Source of the DNA: Corynebacterium sp. | GTDB taxonomy: Bacteria; Actinomycetota; Actinomycetes; Mycobacteriales; Mycobacteriaceae | Reading direction: 5' to 3' | Assembly (NCBI RefSeq): GCF_030530965.1 | Contig: NZ_JAUMTY010000004.1 | Location: 19,801-83,800 of the forward strand | DNA length: 64,000 nt | Part shown: positions 52,012 through 61,201 of the stretch, piece by piece | How positions within the stretch are numbered: the first letter of the stretch is position 1 | Layout: each line of letters begins with the position of its first letter | The notes under the pieces: generated by a model | Database searches by the model: none | The model's input: the letters and a program-made list of their open reading frames with translations, nothing else | Told to the model about the DNA's origin: nothing | Position numbers and translations under genes: made by a program

Positions 52012-52782
52012 CTATTGATCGTCGCGCAAGTTGTTTCCAGCGGTCTCTCCACCGTCCAAGACGAAGGATCCGCCTGAGGCGAACGTGGATTCGTCGGAAG
52101 CTAAGTACACGATGAGCTGGGAAATTTCGGTCGGTTCGGCGGCTCTGTCTAGCGGGATCTGGCCGAAGCCCCGCTTGAGGTTCGCAGTCAATGGGGTGTT
52201 CACGCTGCCGGGGTGGACGGAATTGACTCGGATTCCGTACTTGCCCAGATCCAGGGCCGAGGTCTTGGTCAGCCCTTGAACACCCCACTTGGCGGCGGCA
52301 TAGGCCGCACGGTGCTTAAAGCCGACGAGCCCCGCGATGGAAGAAATGTTGATGATCGAGGACGTCTCCCTCTTCTTAAGTTCCGGAACCGCAGCCTTCA
52401 TGCCGTAGAACGTTCCGGTGAGGTCAATGGCCAGGGTTAGATCCCAGTCCTTCAGCGAAGCCTCTTCCACATCACCCGCGGTGAAAACTCCGGCGTTATT
52501 GACCAAAACATCCAGGTGTCCGAAGGCCTCTACGGTTTTCTCCACTGCCTCGGTCCAGTTATCGAAATCGGTGACATCGAGGTGGACGAAAACGGCTGTG
52601 CCCTCGCCGTACTTTTCGTTGAGGTCCTTGGCCAGCTCGGTGCCCTTGTCATCTGCGATATCTGCCAGAGCTACCTTGGCTCCCTGCGAAGCTAGTACCC
52701 GGGCGTGGGATTCACCCATGCCCGATGCAGCTCCGGTGATCAGTGTGACTTTGTCGTGAACGCGTCCTTGTTGGGTATCCAT
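52012..52782 (-). CDS. Short-chain dehydrogenase/reductase
   Basis: The 256-aa enzyme has the classical SDR motifs: LITGAASGMG (TGxxxGxG, NADH/NADPH binding), ADIADDKG, NNAGVFTAGD, the catalytic Ser in IINISSIAG and YxxxK in AAYAAAKWGV (Tyr ~160, Lys ~164), and HPGSVNTPL. The acidic residue after the second strand (Asp in ADIAD) suggests NAD(H) preference. It resembles 3-alpha/20-beta-hydroxysteroid dehydrogenases and alcohol-oxidising SDRs; the substrate cannot be read from sequence. It is on the same strand as the peptide ABC operon but ~330 nt upstream of it. Confidence 0.92.
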   Translation of the reverse strand: MDTQQGRVHDKVTLITGAASGMGESHARVLASQGAKVALADIADDKGTELAKDLNEKYGEGTAVFVHLDVTDFDNWTEAVEKTVEAFGHLDVLVNNAGVFTAGDVEEASLKDWDLTLAIDLTGTFYGMKAAVPELKKRETSSIINISSIAGLVGFKHRAAYAAAKWGVQGLTKTSALDLGKYGIRVNSVHPGSVNTPLTANLKRGFGQIPLDRAAEPTEISQLIVYLASDESTFASGGSFVLDGGETAGNNLRDDQ

Positions 52783-52872
52783 ACCCTTACCGTAGGCTCA
52801 ATCCCACATGATGGACATAGCAACTTTCCGTTTACCGCCCCCGAAAGTAGTGGACTTTGGGGGTCGATTTCT

Positions 52873-55800
52873 TTACGCTGCTGGCGGGCAGACCGGTGGT
52901 ACATCTTTCTTTCCGCTTGCCCATTGCTTGAGCGCTGCAACGAAGGCGTTGGTATAACCCACGGTGGCGTTCCCGCGCGGGTGAATCTCATCGCTCGCGA
53001 GTTCACTCACGTGGTCGTCGGCGTACGCACACCAGTCAGCTGCGTAAACGTTCGGGTACTTCTTGGCAGCGTCGACAACTTGTTGTTGAGCGTCTTGCAT
53101 GTACCAACGGTCGCCATAGGGCATCGCGATAACGATGGTGTGTTTCGGGCCGATCGACTTGATGATCTCGTCCAGCTGGCCGGGGAATGCTTGCCCATTC
53201 GTACCGAACCCCAGGAAGACGAATTGCCGCAGCGCGTCCTGGGCTTTGAGGTCGGCGATGATCGCGGGAGCGGCCTGGTAGTGGCGGGAAACCTCGGCGT
53301 TGATGTCGATACCGGGGAAGCGCTTTTGCAGCTCGGCCTGGGAGGCGAGCATGACAGAATCCCCAATCGCGTTGATATTCGACCCGTCTTTAGGCATGTC
53401 ATGTGTCACGACTTTGGGAGCCGGTTTGACGGCGCCTCGCTCGGAGCGGTTTTCCGCTTGTAAGCGCTCCAACTCGGATTCCAGCGCGGTTCCGTGGCTG
53501 GTGTTGTGAATAGCCAGGCCCGCGAAGACGCAGCACAGGATCATGGTTGCGGGCACCATCGCACCGCCGAACCGTTGCCGGCTGGTGGAACGCTCTCCGA
53601 AAATCGCGTAGCTCAGTTTCCGTGTACTTTCGATGAACCCGTATCGGCGGATCGGTGTCTCAATGAAGCGGAAGCTCAGCTCAGCCGCGACTAACGAAAT
53701 GACGATCGCGATGAGCCCCGTGATCCATTTCTTCCGCCCCCACTCGTAATCCTGGAACAGCGTCACGACGAACAGATTGGCGGGCACGTGCCACAAATAC
53801 AGTGAGAACGAAACGAACCCGAGGTGCCGCAACACCTTGTTCCGGAAAATCGCCGCGACCGGGCCGGTGTTCCGCACGACGGACGCAATGATGATGGCGA
53901 CGATCAACGAACTGCTGATGAGCCCACCGCGGTACGTGAAGGTGTCCTGGTCGCCCAGCCAGAAGAAGTAGAAGATCTGCACCGCGAGCGCGGGGATAGC
54001 CAAGAGGCTTAGAATCCGCCCATGTTGCAGGAGTCCCTCGCGGTATCCCCAGGTGTCGCCACGTTTTTCCGTTGACGACGAGATAGTGATCGACGCCAAA
54101 GCCGCGCCGATGAGTAGTCCGAATGCGTGGGTGTCGGTGCCGTAGTAGACGCGGGTTGCGTCGTGCCCGGGGTTGACGATGATGGCCATCGCTCCTGCAG
54201 AGATGACGGCGCCAGCGAGCGCTAGCTTCCCTACCAGCCGCGGTGTTTTGCGGAGAATCACGAGCAGCAGCGAAACGATGAGCGGCCAAATGATGTAGAA
54301 CTGTTCCTCAACCGAGAGGGACCAGTAGTGAGCGAAAATTGGCAGCTCAGACTGTGCGAAATAGCTCTGCGAGTGAGCAATCTGAACCCAGTTATTCACA
54401 AACAGTGCCGACGACCAGAACTGTCTGCCCAGGTTCACATTGACGTCGCCGCCGATTACTCCCGCAATAGCTGCGCAAATGACAAGCGTGCTGATGGCTG
54501 CGGGGGCAATACGTCTCACACGGCGTATCCAGAAGTTCTTCAGGCTAATCGTGCGGGAATAAACGAATTCCCGAAGCAGCAGGGAAGTGATGAGGAACCC
54601 ACTGAGCACGAAGAACACGTCGACGCCCAGATAACCGCCGGGCAGTACGTTGCCGAAGAGGTGGTATATCACCACCGAAATGACGGCGAGCCCACGGAGC
54701 CCATCGATCCCGGGGACATGTCTAATCCCTGTCGGAGTGCCCTTCGCCGACGTCTTTCCTGCGGTGGAGGCTTTGCCTTTGGCCGGGCTGGGTTGTGGTG
54801 CGACCTGGGTTTGAGTTCTTGCCGACGGTGTTCCCGTGGAAGATCTAACGCCTTGCGATCCATCTCTCGATGGGGAGGCGGACACGCCCGCCCGCGATGA
54901 CTCTGCGCGCGATGATTTCTTTCGGCGTCCCTTGCCTGTTTTGCGCTCCGACCGCGGTTCGATTCGCTGTGGAAGCGCGGTGCCCTGTGTAAAGCGCGAT
55001 ATCCCGGTGGAGTGTGGGACCTCGACGGGGACGTAGTCGGCTTTAGACGGTCTTGGGGGAGCAGGCGTCTTTCGGCCTTCCTCGGGAGTAGTTCCCTCAG
55101 ACACCTTCTCTGATTCTGAAGCCTTTGCAGTTTCTTGTGGAGCCGCAGCAGTTTCTCGCGAAGCCCTCGCGTCGTCATCGGCAGGGTGCGTTTGTGTTGC
55201 GTCCGCTTTGTCTTGTGCGGCGTCCGTTTGTCTCTTTACCGGCGCTCTGCCGGCCTTCTTGGCACGGTTCGTCTGTGCCGATTTTTTATCTGACGAACCC
55301 TTCGGCCGGGTACTCCGTTGCTCAGCGGAGACTGATGCGTCTGGTCTGGACCCCGAGACCTGCGGTTTCGGACGTCGCAATGAAGGCCGCGGAGCACCAC
55401 TAACCTCAGACGATCTGTGTGATCGTGACAGGGACGATCCCGTAGCACGGCTACGCCCGGCACTTTTCTTCCCGACGGAACCTGCGCCCGTGATCCCGGA
55501 CGTTCCCGAAGGAGTAGTCCGCGCGTCAGCTAAACGACGAGCACCGGCCGGAGCACGGCCGACGTGCCGAAAAGACGGTGTGTCACTCTCACGGGTTGAA
55601 CTCTGCGACGCCGATGTACGACGCCGCGCACTCACGGGCGTTGACGTGCGGGAAACAGGAAAATGCGTGTCTGCAATGGCGTGATCATCGCTTCGACTCT
55701 CACGTCGTCGAACCTCACCACGGTTGCGCCGCTCGTCGCTGCTGCCTGCGCGTCTGGTTTCGTCAGCAGCCCCGTCGTCAGCCGTCGTCGATTGTTGTGA

Positions 55801-56130
55801 TGTGGCCGATGAACCGCTGTCTGCTGAGCCGGTCGAGCGTGTCGTCGGAGAGCTGGCCGTAGAGGAGCCGTTCGCGGACGATCCAGCCTCGGACGATTCC
55901 GCTGCAGGGGCACCGAAAGACGCGCTCGCGGATGAAGTGGAAGAACCGGACTGACCTGGCTCAGGATCGGATTGCTGAGCCGTTGCAGACTGGCTAGGTC
56001 TCGGTGAATTACCGATAGTGGAGGCAGACCTCAACAAGGATCCTCCCTGTTGAGCAGCGGATTGCACCGCTTGTGCCGCTCGGCGGGTGGCTTTGCCCAA
56101 ACCTGCAGGTGAGAGTTTTGGAAGACGCAT
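52873..56130 (-). CDS. OafA-like acyltransferase with SGNH domain and long disordered N-terminus
   Basis: The 1085-aa protein has three parts. Residues 1 to ~470 are highly biased (Ser, Ala, Thr, Arg, Pro; e.g. STASSPTTRSTGSADSGSSA) with no expected fold. Residues ~475-840 are the acyltransferase-3 membrane domain (GIDGLRGLAVISVVIYHLFG with the conserved His, LGVDVFFVLSGFLITSLLL, SLSVEEQFYIIWPL, FSLYLWHVPANLFVV). Residues ~900-1085 are an SGNH-like esterase domain with GDSVML, FVFLGFGTNG and DEIHPRG, so Ser, Asn and Asp-x-x-His are all present. Such proteins O-acetylate envelope glycans. The N-terminal extension is exceptionally long for the family. Confidence 0.88.
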   Translation of the reverse strand: MRLPKLSPAGLGKATRRAAQAVQSAAQQGGSLLRSASTIGNSPRPSQSATAQQSDPEPGQSGSSTSSASASFGAPAAESSEAGSSANGSSTASSPTTRSTGSADSGSSATSQQSTTADDGAADETRRAGSSDERRNRGEVRRRESRSDDHAIADTHFPVSRTSTPVSARRRTSASQSSTRESDTPSFRHVGRAPAGARRLADARTTPSGTSGITGAGSVGKKSAGRSRATGSSLSRSHRSSEVSGAPRPSLRRPKPQVSGSRPDASVSAEQRSTRPKGSSDKKSAQTNRAKKAGRAPVKRQTDAAQDKADATQTHPADDDARASRETAAAPQETAKASESEKVSEGTTPEEGRKTPAPPRPSKADYVPVEVPHSTGISRFTQGTALPQRIEPRSERKTGKGRRKKSSRAESSRAGVSASPSRDGSQGVRSSTGTPSARTQTQVAPQPSPAKGKASTAGKTSAKGTPTGIRHVPGIDGLRGLAVISVVIYHLFGNVLPGGYLGVDVFFVLSGFLITSLLLREFVYSRTISLKNFWIRRVRRIAPAAISTLVICAAIAGVIGGDVNVNLGRQFWSSALFVNNWVQIAHSQSYFAQSELPIFAHYWSLSVEEQFYIIWPLIVSLLLVILRKTPRLVGKLALAGAVISAGAMAIIVNPGHDATRVYYGTDTHAFGLLIGAALASITISSSTEKRGDTWGYREGLLQHGRILSLLAIPALAVQIFYFFWLGDQDTFTYRGGLISSSLIVAIIIASVVRNTGPVAAIFRNKVLRHLGFVSFSLYLWHVPANLFVVTLFQDYEWGRKKWITGLIAIVISLVAAELSFRFIETPIRRYGFIESTRKLSYAIFGERSTSRQRFGGAMVPATMILCCVFAGLAIHNTSHGTALESELERLQAENRSERGAVKPAPKVVTHDMPKDGSNINAIGDSVMLASQAELQKRFPGIDINAEVSRHYQAAPAIIADLKAQDALRQFVFLGFGTNGQAFPGQLDEIIKSIGPKHTIVIAMPYGDRWYMQDAQQQVVDAAKKYPNVYAADWCAYADDHVSELASDEIHPRGNATVGYTNAFVAALKQWASGKKDVPPVCPPAA

Positions 56131-56477
56131 TCTAGGTTTCGTTTAGCTCGTGAGTGAGATGGCAGAGTGCAAAGTCTAACGCACTTTGGCCGCTGACCAC
56201 ATACGCGCCGATAGGGCCAATGTTGCCGCATATGACCCCGTCGGAACGGGAGACGGATTTGATCGTAGCCCCCTTCAGAAGCAGCCTCGTGCATCTTCAA
56301 TGTCGCGTTGTCACAATGTTATTAATTTGTTGCATAGAAGATAGGGGAATGCTGTGAACAGAGAGATATACTGAGCTTGTCGCAGCATAGGGTATTCCCT
56401 GTGTAGCCATGTTTTCTGGACTTATTCCAGTGGTTTTCGGTCCGCTAAAAACGGACATGTACAGCAAGGATGTCGTT
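56131..56477. other. Divergent spacer with two short leader hairpins
   Basis: About 347 nt between the acyltransferase and the secreted protease. No gene is seen. Two small hairpins lie just before the protease ribosome-binding site: CTGGA/TCCAG at 56416-56430 and GTCCG/CGGAC at 56440-56456. A promoter could not be placed with confidence. Confidence 0.5.
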
Positions 56478-57407
56478 ATGTCTTTGGTTAACTCAGTAAG
56501 TCGTGCTGGTTTAGCAGTGCTCGCCTCGGCGGCGTTGTGTGTCGGTGTTGGTGGGGTAGCTCATGCATCAGACGCGACGACGGATACCCCGGCAGATAAT
56601 CCGGCCGCTTCCGAGTCACCAATAATTAACGACGCTGACCCCGACGCTGCAGCTACGGCATCCGATGCTGCACCTTCGACAGAGTCTTCCACGGAGTACG
56701 GCCTTTTCGACGATATCGTCGCCCAGACCGGAATGGCTGGCGAGCACCGAATTCAAGGCGTTTATTTCCCTTCTCCGCCGGCACCTGCTGAGGCGGTCGA
56801 GCTCGGCAAGCAGGGAATTTCCCTCTACGGGCCGGGAACCCCGGTGTTTGTGGGCAACGCGATTTGTACAGTCACGGCAGCCGGCCATGACTCTAACGGG
56901 CGGGCTATGGCCATTACCGCTGGGCACTGCGGACCGGTCGGAAGCCCGGTGACCTCGATGGACTCGCAGGATGTCGGAGTATCAGGCACCGTCGTCCGCA
57001 CCAGCGAGAACCCCAAGTATTCCGTCATTGAGCTGAAAGACAATGCCCGAGTGACGTCGTCCTATGGACAAGTTACTGCCGACGGCATCGGTGGTGGCGG
57101 TGTCGCGCCGGGAGTCCAATTGTGCAAGAACGGTATTTCCACCGGCTGGACCTGCGGACAGGCGTGGGAGGCCCCCGCAGATTCGCACTATCTCACGCAA
57201 GTGTGTGCAACGCACGGCGACTCTGGTGCACCGGTTCTGCTAGGGAACAGGATTGTTGGACTTGTTGAAGGAAGCCCGGGACCGATCTCCTGTCGCTTCC
57301 CAGCGCAGGGCTCCCTCTTCACCCCGACTGATGTCATCGACATGCAGGCCATCTTGAATTCGCTCAACGCCACGGCCGGCCCTGGAAACGGATTCCGCCT
57401 GGGGTAG
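56478..57407 (+). CDS. Secreted trypsin-like (S1) serine protease-like protein
   Basis: The 309-aa protein starts with a signal peptide (SRAGLAVLASAALCVGVGGVAHA, cleavage after AHA) and an acidic/Ala/Thr-rich pro-like stretch. The chymotrypsin fold follows: CTVTAAGHDSNGRAMAITAGHCG with the catalytic His near residue 150, and CATHGDSGAPVLL with Ser near 247. Four Cys suggest two disulfides. The usual triad Asp (NDYGIV-type strand) is not obvious: the aligned strand reads NPKYSVIEL. The ATG at 56478 has AAGGA 8 nt upstream; the open frame extends further but without a signal. Expected outside the cell. Confidence 0.88.
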   Translation: MSLVNSVSRAGLAVLASAALCVGVGGVAHASDATTDTPADNPAASESPIINDADPDAAATASDAAPSTESSTEYGLFDDIVAQTGMAGEHRIQGVYFPSPPAPAEAVELGKQGISLYGPGTPVFVGNAICTVTAAGHDSNGRAMAITAGHCGPVGSPVTSMDSQDVGVSGTVVRTSENPKYSVIELKDNARVTSSYGQVTADGIGGGGVAPGVQLCKNGISTGWTCGQAWEAPADSHYLTQVCATHGDSGAPVLLGNRIVGLVEGSPGPISCRFPAQGSLFTPTDVIDMQAILNSLNATAGPGNGFRLG

Positions 57408-57426
57408 TGGCGTCCGCTTGATACGC

Positions 57427-57468
57427 CGCGGTAGGCACGCTCGGCCTGGCGAACTGTGGCCTACCGCG
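57427..57468. terminator. Hairpin between convergent protease and ImpA-HisN genes
   Basis: CGCGGTAGGC (57427-57436) pairs perfectly with GCCTACCGCG (57459-57468) around a 22-nt loop. It has no U-tract and probably serves both strands. Confidence 0.65.
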
Positions 57469-57490
57469 CCGCGATCGGTCGCGCCGGGGG

Positions 57491-59260
57491 TTAATCCTCG
57501 TCTGTTAACCGACGACGGACGGTCTCGTGAAGAAGCCCGTTCGTAGCCAGAGCATCGCCGCCATGCGGGCCAGATTCACCGGCAAGAGATGTGAACGTTC
57601 CACCAGCCCCCTCAACGACGGGCACTAGCGCAGCTAAATCCCACAGCGACACTTCCGGCTCCGCGGCGATATCGACGGCACCCTCCGCCACCAGGCAGTA
57701 GGAGTAAAAATCGCCGAATCCTCGCAAGCGCCAGGCGTCGTCGGTCAGAGAGATGAATGCATCGCGCAAACCGCGGTCTTTCCACCCTTCAAGCGAGGAC
57801 ATGGAGATCGAGCTATCGCCCACATCGCTGACCGTGGACACCGATAGTTTCCGCAGTGCGCTACTCGACGCGGTGCCGTTACCAAGAGCCCAGGCGCCTT
57901 CACCCTTGATGCCAATCCATCTGCGGCCGAGCGCCGGGGCAGACACGACACCAACCTGCGGGTACCCGTCGACCATCAACGAAATGAGCGTTGCCCACAC
58001 GGGAACCCCGCGAACATAGTTCTTCGTCCCATCGATGGGGTCAATCACCCACTGGCGGCCCGACAAGACCGGCTCGCCGCCGAACTCCTCCCCAAGGACC
58101 TCGTCATCAGGGCACTCCGTACTCAATAGCCCACGGAGGGAGCGCTCGGTATCCAAATCCGCGTCGGACACAGGGGTCATATCGGGTTTTGCGCTAACCT
58201 GCAGTTCAGAGGAGAGGAATCGCTTCATCGTGATCGCGTCGGCCGCATCCGCCAGCCGAAGAGCGCGATCAACATCATCGCCATACGCGCTGCTCGCCCA
58301 CGGCAACGGGGTCGAAGCAGACGAAGAAGTAGACGAACTAGCCCTACCTGCAGAAAGCGCGCGCTCAATCGTGTCAACGACCCCCTCAGGCCCAGCGATC
58401 GACCATGTCACTCCCTGGGCGTCAACACGGCGGGCCGTCCCCCCAACACCTTCGACCAGCGCTTTCCCCGGAAGCCAATCCCACGATTTCACCGAGTGCT
58501 GAATCCACGCGCCCAGCTCACCGTGTGCCACCGACGCCAGATCGACCGATCCTGACCCCAACATCCGCACACTGGCGAACTCTTCGACGACGGCCATCCA
58601 CGCCGACCTGATCTCCGGCTGCTTCATAAAAGTGGGGTGCAAATACGTGCCCAAGCACTCGTGATCTGCCGAGTGAGTTTTGGCATCAAGCCGTGGCAGC
58701 GGTTTGTCGTCCAGAGTGGTGGGAATCGAGGGTCCGCCGATCCATGTATATCCCATCGCCGGGCGATGGACGGCACCCAAAATCAGCCGGTCTGGATTCT
58801 CCGCAACGGCCTCGGGGCTACCGTCGCTGCCTTCTACCAGCGCAATCGCCGAACACCAGTAATCAGATCCGCGAGTGAAGTTGTAGGTCCCATCGACCGG
58901 ATCGATCACCCACACGCGCCCAGACTTCGAGGGCCGTGACGCTCCTTCTTCACCGACGACACCATCGTCGGGACGCAATAGTTCCAGCACCTCAGCGACA
59001 AACTGTTCCGCCGCGCGATCGGCCTCGGTCACAACGTCAGACACCGACGTTTTGTACTCCGTGGCCAACCCGCCACGAGCCTGCTTCCCTTCACGCAGAC
59101 GCCACGCTAAGCGTCCCGCGTTGTACACGATGTCGCGTGCCAGCCGTTGGTCATCCACCCCCTCGCGTGCGATGGCGAAGGTTTTAGCCAGCGCGCTGAC
59201 CATCTCCGTCATGGTGTGCGGTACCTGCTCCTCCGAAGATTCCATACTCTTATTGTGCAC
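57491..59260 (-). CDS. Fusion of two inositol-phosphatase-family enzymes (ImpA/SuhB-like + HisN-like)
   Basis: The 589-aa product holds two complete IMPase-fold domains. Domain 1 (residues ~20-310) shows [40 protein letters not shown] and a C-terminal [17 protein letters not shown]. Domain 2 (~335-585) shows [62 protein letters not shown] and [19 protein letters not shown]. Both keep the metal ligands (Glu-Glu, Asp-Pro-x-Asp-Gly-Thr and the late W-D). In C. glutamicum the two neighbours upstream of prfB are separate genes, hisN (histidinol phosphatase) and an inositol monophosphatase. Domain 2 matches HisN best. The start is GTG 59260 or ATG 59245. Confidence 0.88.
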   Translation of the reverse strand: MHNKSMESSEEQVPHTMTEMVSALAKTFAIAREGVDDQRLARDIVYNAGRLAWRLREGKQARGGLATEYKTSVSDVVTEADRAAEQFVAEVLELLRPDDGVVGEEGASRPSKSGRVWVIDPVDGTYNFTRGSDYWCSAIALVEGSDGSPEAVAENPDRLILGAVHRPAMGYTWIGGPSIPTTLDDKPLPRLDAKTHSADHECLGTYLHPTFMKQPEIRSAWMAVVEEFASVRMLGSGSVDLASVAHGELGAWIQHSVKSWDWLPGKALVEGVGGTARRVDAQGVTWSIAGPEGVVDTIERALSAGRASSSTSSSASTPLPWASSAYGDDVDRALRLADAADAITMKRFLSSELQVSAKPDMTPVSDADLDTERSLRGLLSTECPDDEVLGEEFGGEPVLSGRQWVIDPIDGTKNYVRGVPVWATLISLMVDGYPQVGVVSAPALGRRWIGIKGEGAWALGNGTASSSALRKLSVSTVSDVGDSSISMSSLEGWKDRGLRDAFISLTDDAWRLRGFGDFYSYCLVAEGAVDIAAEPEVSLWDLAALVPVVEGAGGTFTSLAGESGPHGGDALATNGLLHETVRRRLTDED

Positions 59261-59279
59261 TACCCCTGTGACACACTGT

Positions 59280-59285
59280 TAGGAT
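59280..59285 (+). promoter_or_regulatory. -10 box TAGGAT, leaderless prfB start
   Basis: TAGGAT ends 7 nt before the GTG at 59293. Confidence 0.45.
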
Positions 59286-59292
59286 TACCCAC

Positions 59293-60432
59293 GTGAATCC
59301 GGACGTTTCTCAAGATCTCGAAGACCTCAATTCCACCCTGACGACCATTGAAAAAGTGGTGGACGTCGATGACCTCAAGGATCAGGTACGCGAACTTGAA
59401 GCACAGGCGTCCGATCCCTCCTTGTGGGATGACCCCGATCACGCCCAACAGGTGACGTCGAAACTGAGTCACGTGCAAGCGCAGATCAAGAAAGTTACGA
59501 CGTTGCGCCAGCGTGTCGACGATATGCCCGTGATGTATGAGCTTGCCGACGACGCCACCGAGGCGGGAGATACCGACGCTGCCGACGAAGCGCGAGAGAT
59601 GGCTGATAGCGAGCGCGAAACCTTGCGCCACGAGATCGAATCTCTCGAGGTCCAGACGATGTTGTCGGGGGAGTACGACGAGCGTGAGGCCGTCGTTAAT
59701 ATTCGGTCAGCTGCAGGTGGTGTGGATGCTGCGGACTGGGCGGAGATGTTGATGCGCATGTACACGCGTTGGGCGGAACAGCATGGGCACAAGATCGACG
59801 TGTTCGATATTTCGTACGCCGAAGAGGCCGGTATCAAGTCCGCTACGTTCATTGTGCATGGCGACTACATGTACGGCCAGCTCTCCGTTGAGCAGGGGAC
59901 CCACCGCCTCGTTCGGATCAGTCCTTTCGACAACCAGGGACGTCGGCAAACATCATTCGCTGAGGTCGAGGTGCTGCCCGTCGTGGAAAAAACCGACCAC
60001 ATAGATATTGATGAGAACGACGTCCGGGTTGATGTGTACCGATCATCGGGTCCGGGTGGGCAGTCGGTGAACACGACGGACTCGGCCGTGCGGTTGACAC
60101 ATATTCCGACGGGGATTGTTGTGACCTGCCAGAACGAGAAGTCTCAGATTCAGAACAAGGCGTCGGCGATGCGAGTGTTGGCCGCGAAGCTCTTAGAGCG
60201 GAAGCGTGAAGAAGAGCAGGCGGAGATGAACGCGCTGAAGGGGGATGGCTCCAATTCATGGGGGAATCAGATGCGCTCGTATGTGTTGCATCCGTACCAG
60301 ATGGTGAAGGATTTGCGCACGAATTATGAGGTCAATGATCCGTCGAAGGTGCTGGATGGGGACCTTGATGGCTTCCTGGAGGCGGGGATCCGGTGGCGGA
60401 TGGCTCAACAGCGGGGCGACGACGATAACTAG
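59293..60432 (+). CDS. prfB: Peptide chain release factor 2
   Basis: The 379-aa RF2 terminates translation at UGA and UAA. Diagnostic parts are the SPF stop-recognition motif in [12 protein letters not shown] (~residue 213-220) and the GGQ motif in [20 protein letters not shown] (~residue 255). The frame is continuous from the GTG, so the programmed +1 frameshift with an internal UGA found in many bacterial prfB genes is absent. It heads the prfB-ftsE-ftsX-smpB cluster conserved in Actinobacteria. The N-terminal helical domain is of normal length. Confidence 0.97.
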   Translation: MNPDVSQDLEDLNSTLTTIEKVVDVDDLKDQVRELEAQASDPSLWDDPDHAQQVTSKLSHVQAQIKKVTTLRQRVDDMPVMYELADDATEAGDTDAADEAREMADSERETLRHEIESLEVQTMLSGEYDEREAVVNIRSAAGGVDAADWAEMLMRMYTRWAEQHGHKIDVFDISYAEEAGIKSATFIVHGDYMYGQLSVEQGTHRLVRISPFDNQGRRQTSFAEVEVLPVVEKTDHIDIDENDVRVDVYRSSGPGGQSVNTTDSAVRLTHIPTGIVVTCQNEKSQIQNKASAMRVLAAKLLERKREEEQAEMNALKGDGSNSWGNQMRSYVLHPYQMVKDLRTNYEVNDPSKVLDGDLDGFLEAGIRWRMAQQRGDDDN

Positions 60433-60488
60433 CTTTCCCACATGATTCACATTTACAACAGGGGTTACCAATTGTCCCAGTAGTGCGT

Positions 60489-60494
60489 TAGTCT
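60489..60494 (+). promoter_or_regulatory. -10 box TAGTCT, leaderless ftsE start
   Basis: TAGTCT ends 6 nt before the GTG at 60501. No Shine-Dalgarno sequence is present in the 68-nt spacer before the gene. Confidence 0.4.
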
Positions 60495-60500
60495 GGCTGC

Positions 60501-61190
60501 GTGATTAAGTATGACGCGGTTACCAAGATGTACCGGACGTCCACCCGCCCGGCCCTGGATGCCGTCTCTGTGACCATTGACAAGGGCGAATTTGTCTTCC
60601 TGATTGGACCGTCGGGATCCGGCAAATCCACCTTCCTTCAGCTGATGTTGAAGGAACAGAATGTCAGTAGCGGGGACTTGTGGGTTGAGGATTTCCACGT
60701 CAATAAATTGCCCAGAAAGAAGGTGCCTCAGCTACGCCAAAAAGTGGGCTACGTGTTCCAGGATTTTCGGCTGCTGCCGAAGAAGAATGTCTACGACAAT
60801 GTTGCGTTCGCCCTGGAGGTGATTGGGACGCGGCGCTCGGCCATTGATAAGCGAGTGAAGGAAGTGCTTGACCTTGTGGGGTTGGGGAGCAAGCGCAACC
60901 GCATGCCGAATGAGCTGTCCGGTGGCGAGCAACAGCGCGTCGCTATCGCCCGAGCTTCGGTCAACCGCCCCTTAGTTCTTCTTGCCGACGAGCCCACCGG
61001 CAACCTTGACCCGGACACCAGTGCCGACATCTTGACGCTGCTCAACCGCATTAACCAGATGGGGACGACGGTGATTATGTCGACACACGACGCTGGTGCT
61101 GTGAACGCCATGCGTCAGCGCGTGCTGGAGCTTCATTCCGGAAAGCTCGTTCGTGACGATGCCCGCGGCCTATATGGCGTCGGAAAGTAG
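60501..61190 (+). CDS. ftsE: Cell division ATP-binding protein FtsE
   Basis: This 229-aa ABC ATPase pairs with FtsX to control peptidoglycan hydrolases at the septum. Motifs are complete: Walker [18 protein letters not shown] (~36-52), Q-loop [19 protein letters not shown], signature [16 protein letters not shown], Walker [12 protein letters not shown] and H-loop MSTHD. The GTG start appears leaderless. It is followed by ftsX after 11 nt, with a GGGAGG ribosome-binding site for the next gene. Confidence 0.97.
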   Translation: MIKYDAVTKMYRTSTRPALDAVSVTIDKGEFVFLIGPSGSGKSTFLQLMLKEQNVSSGDLWVEDFHVNKLPRKKVPQLRQKVGYVFQDFRLLPKKNVYDNVAFALEVIGTRRSAIDKRVKEVLDLVGLGSKRNRMPNELSGGEQQRVAIARASVNRPLVLLADEPTGNLDPDTSADILTLLNRINQMGTTVIMSTHDAGAVNAMRQRVLELHSGKLVRDDARGLYGVGK

Positions 61191-61201
61191 GGGAGGGCGC
61201 A

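Noticed and set aside
59293..60432. Programmed +1 frameshift in prfB
   Set aside because: The frame is open from the GTG with no in-frame UGA near codon 25, so no frameshift is needed.
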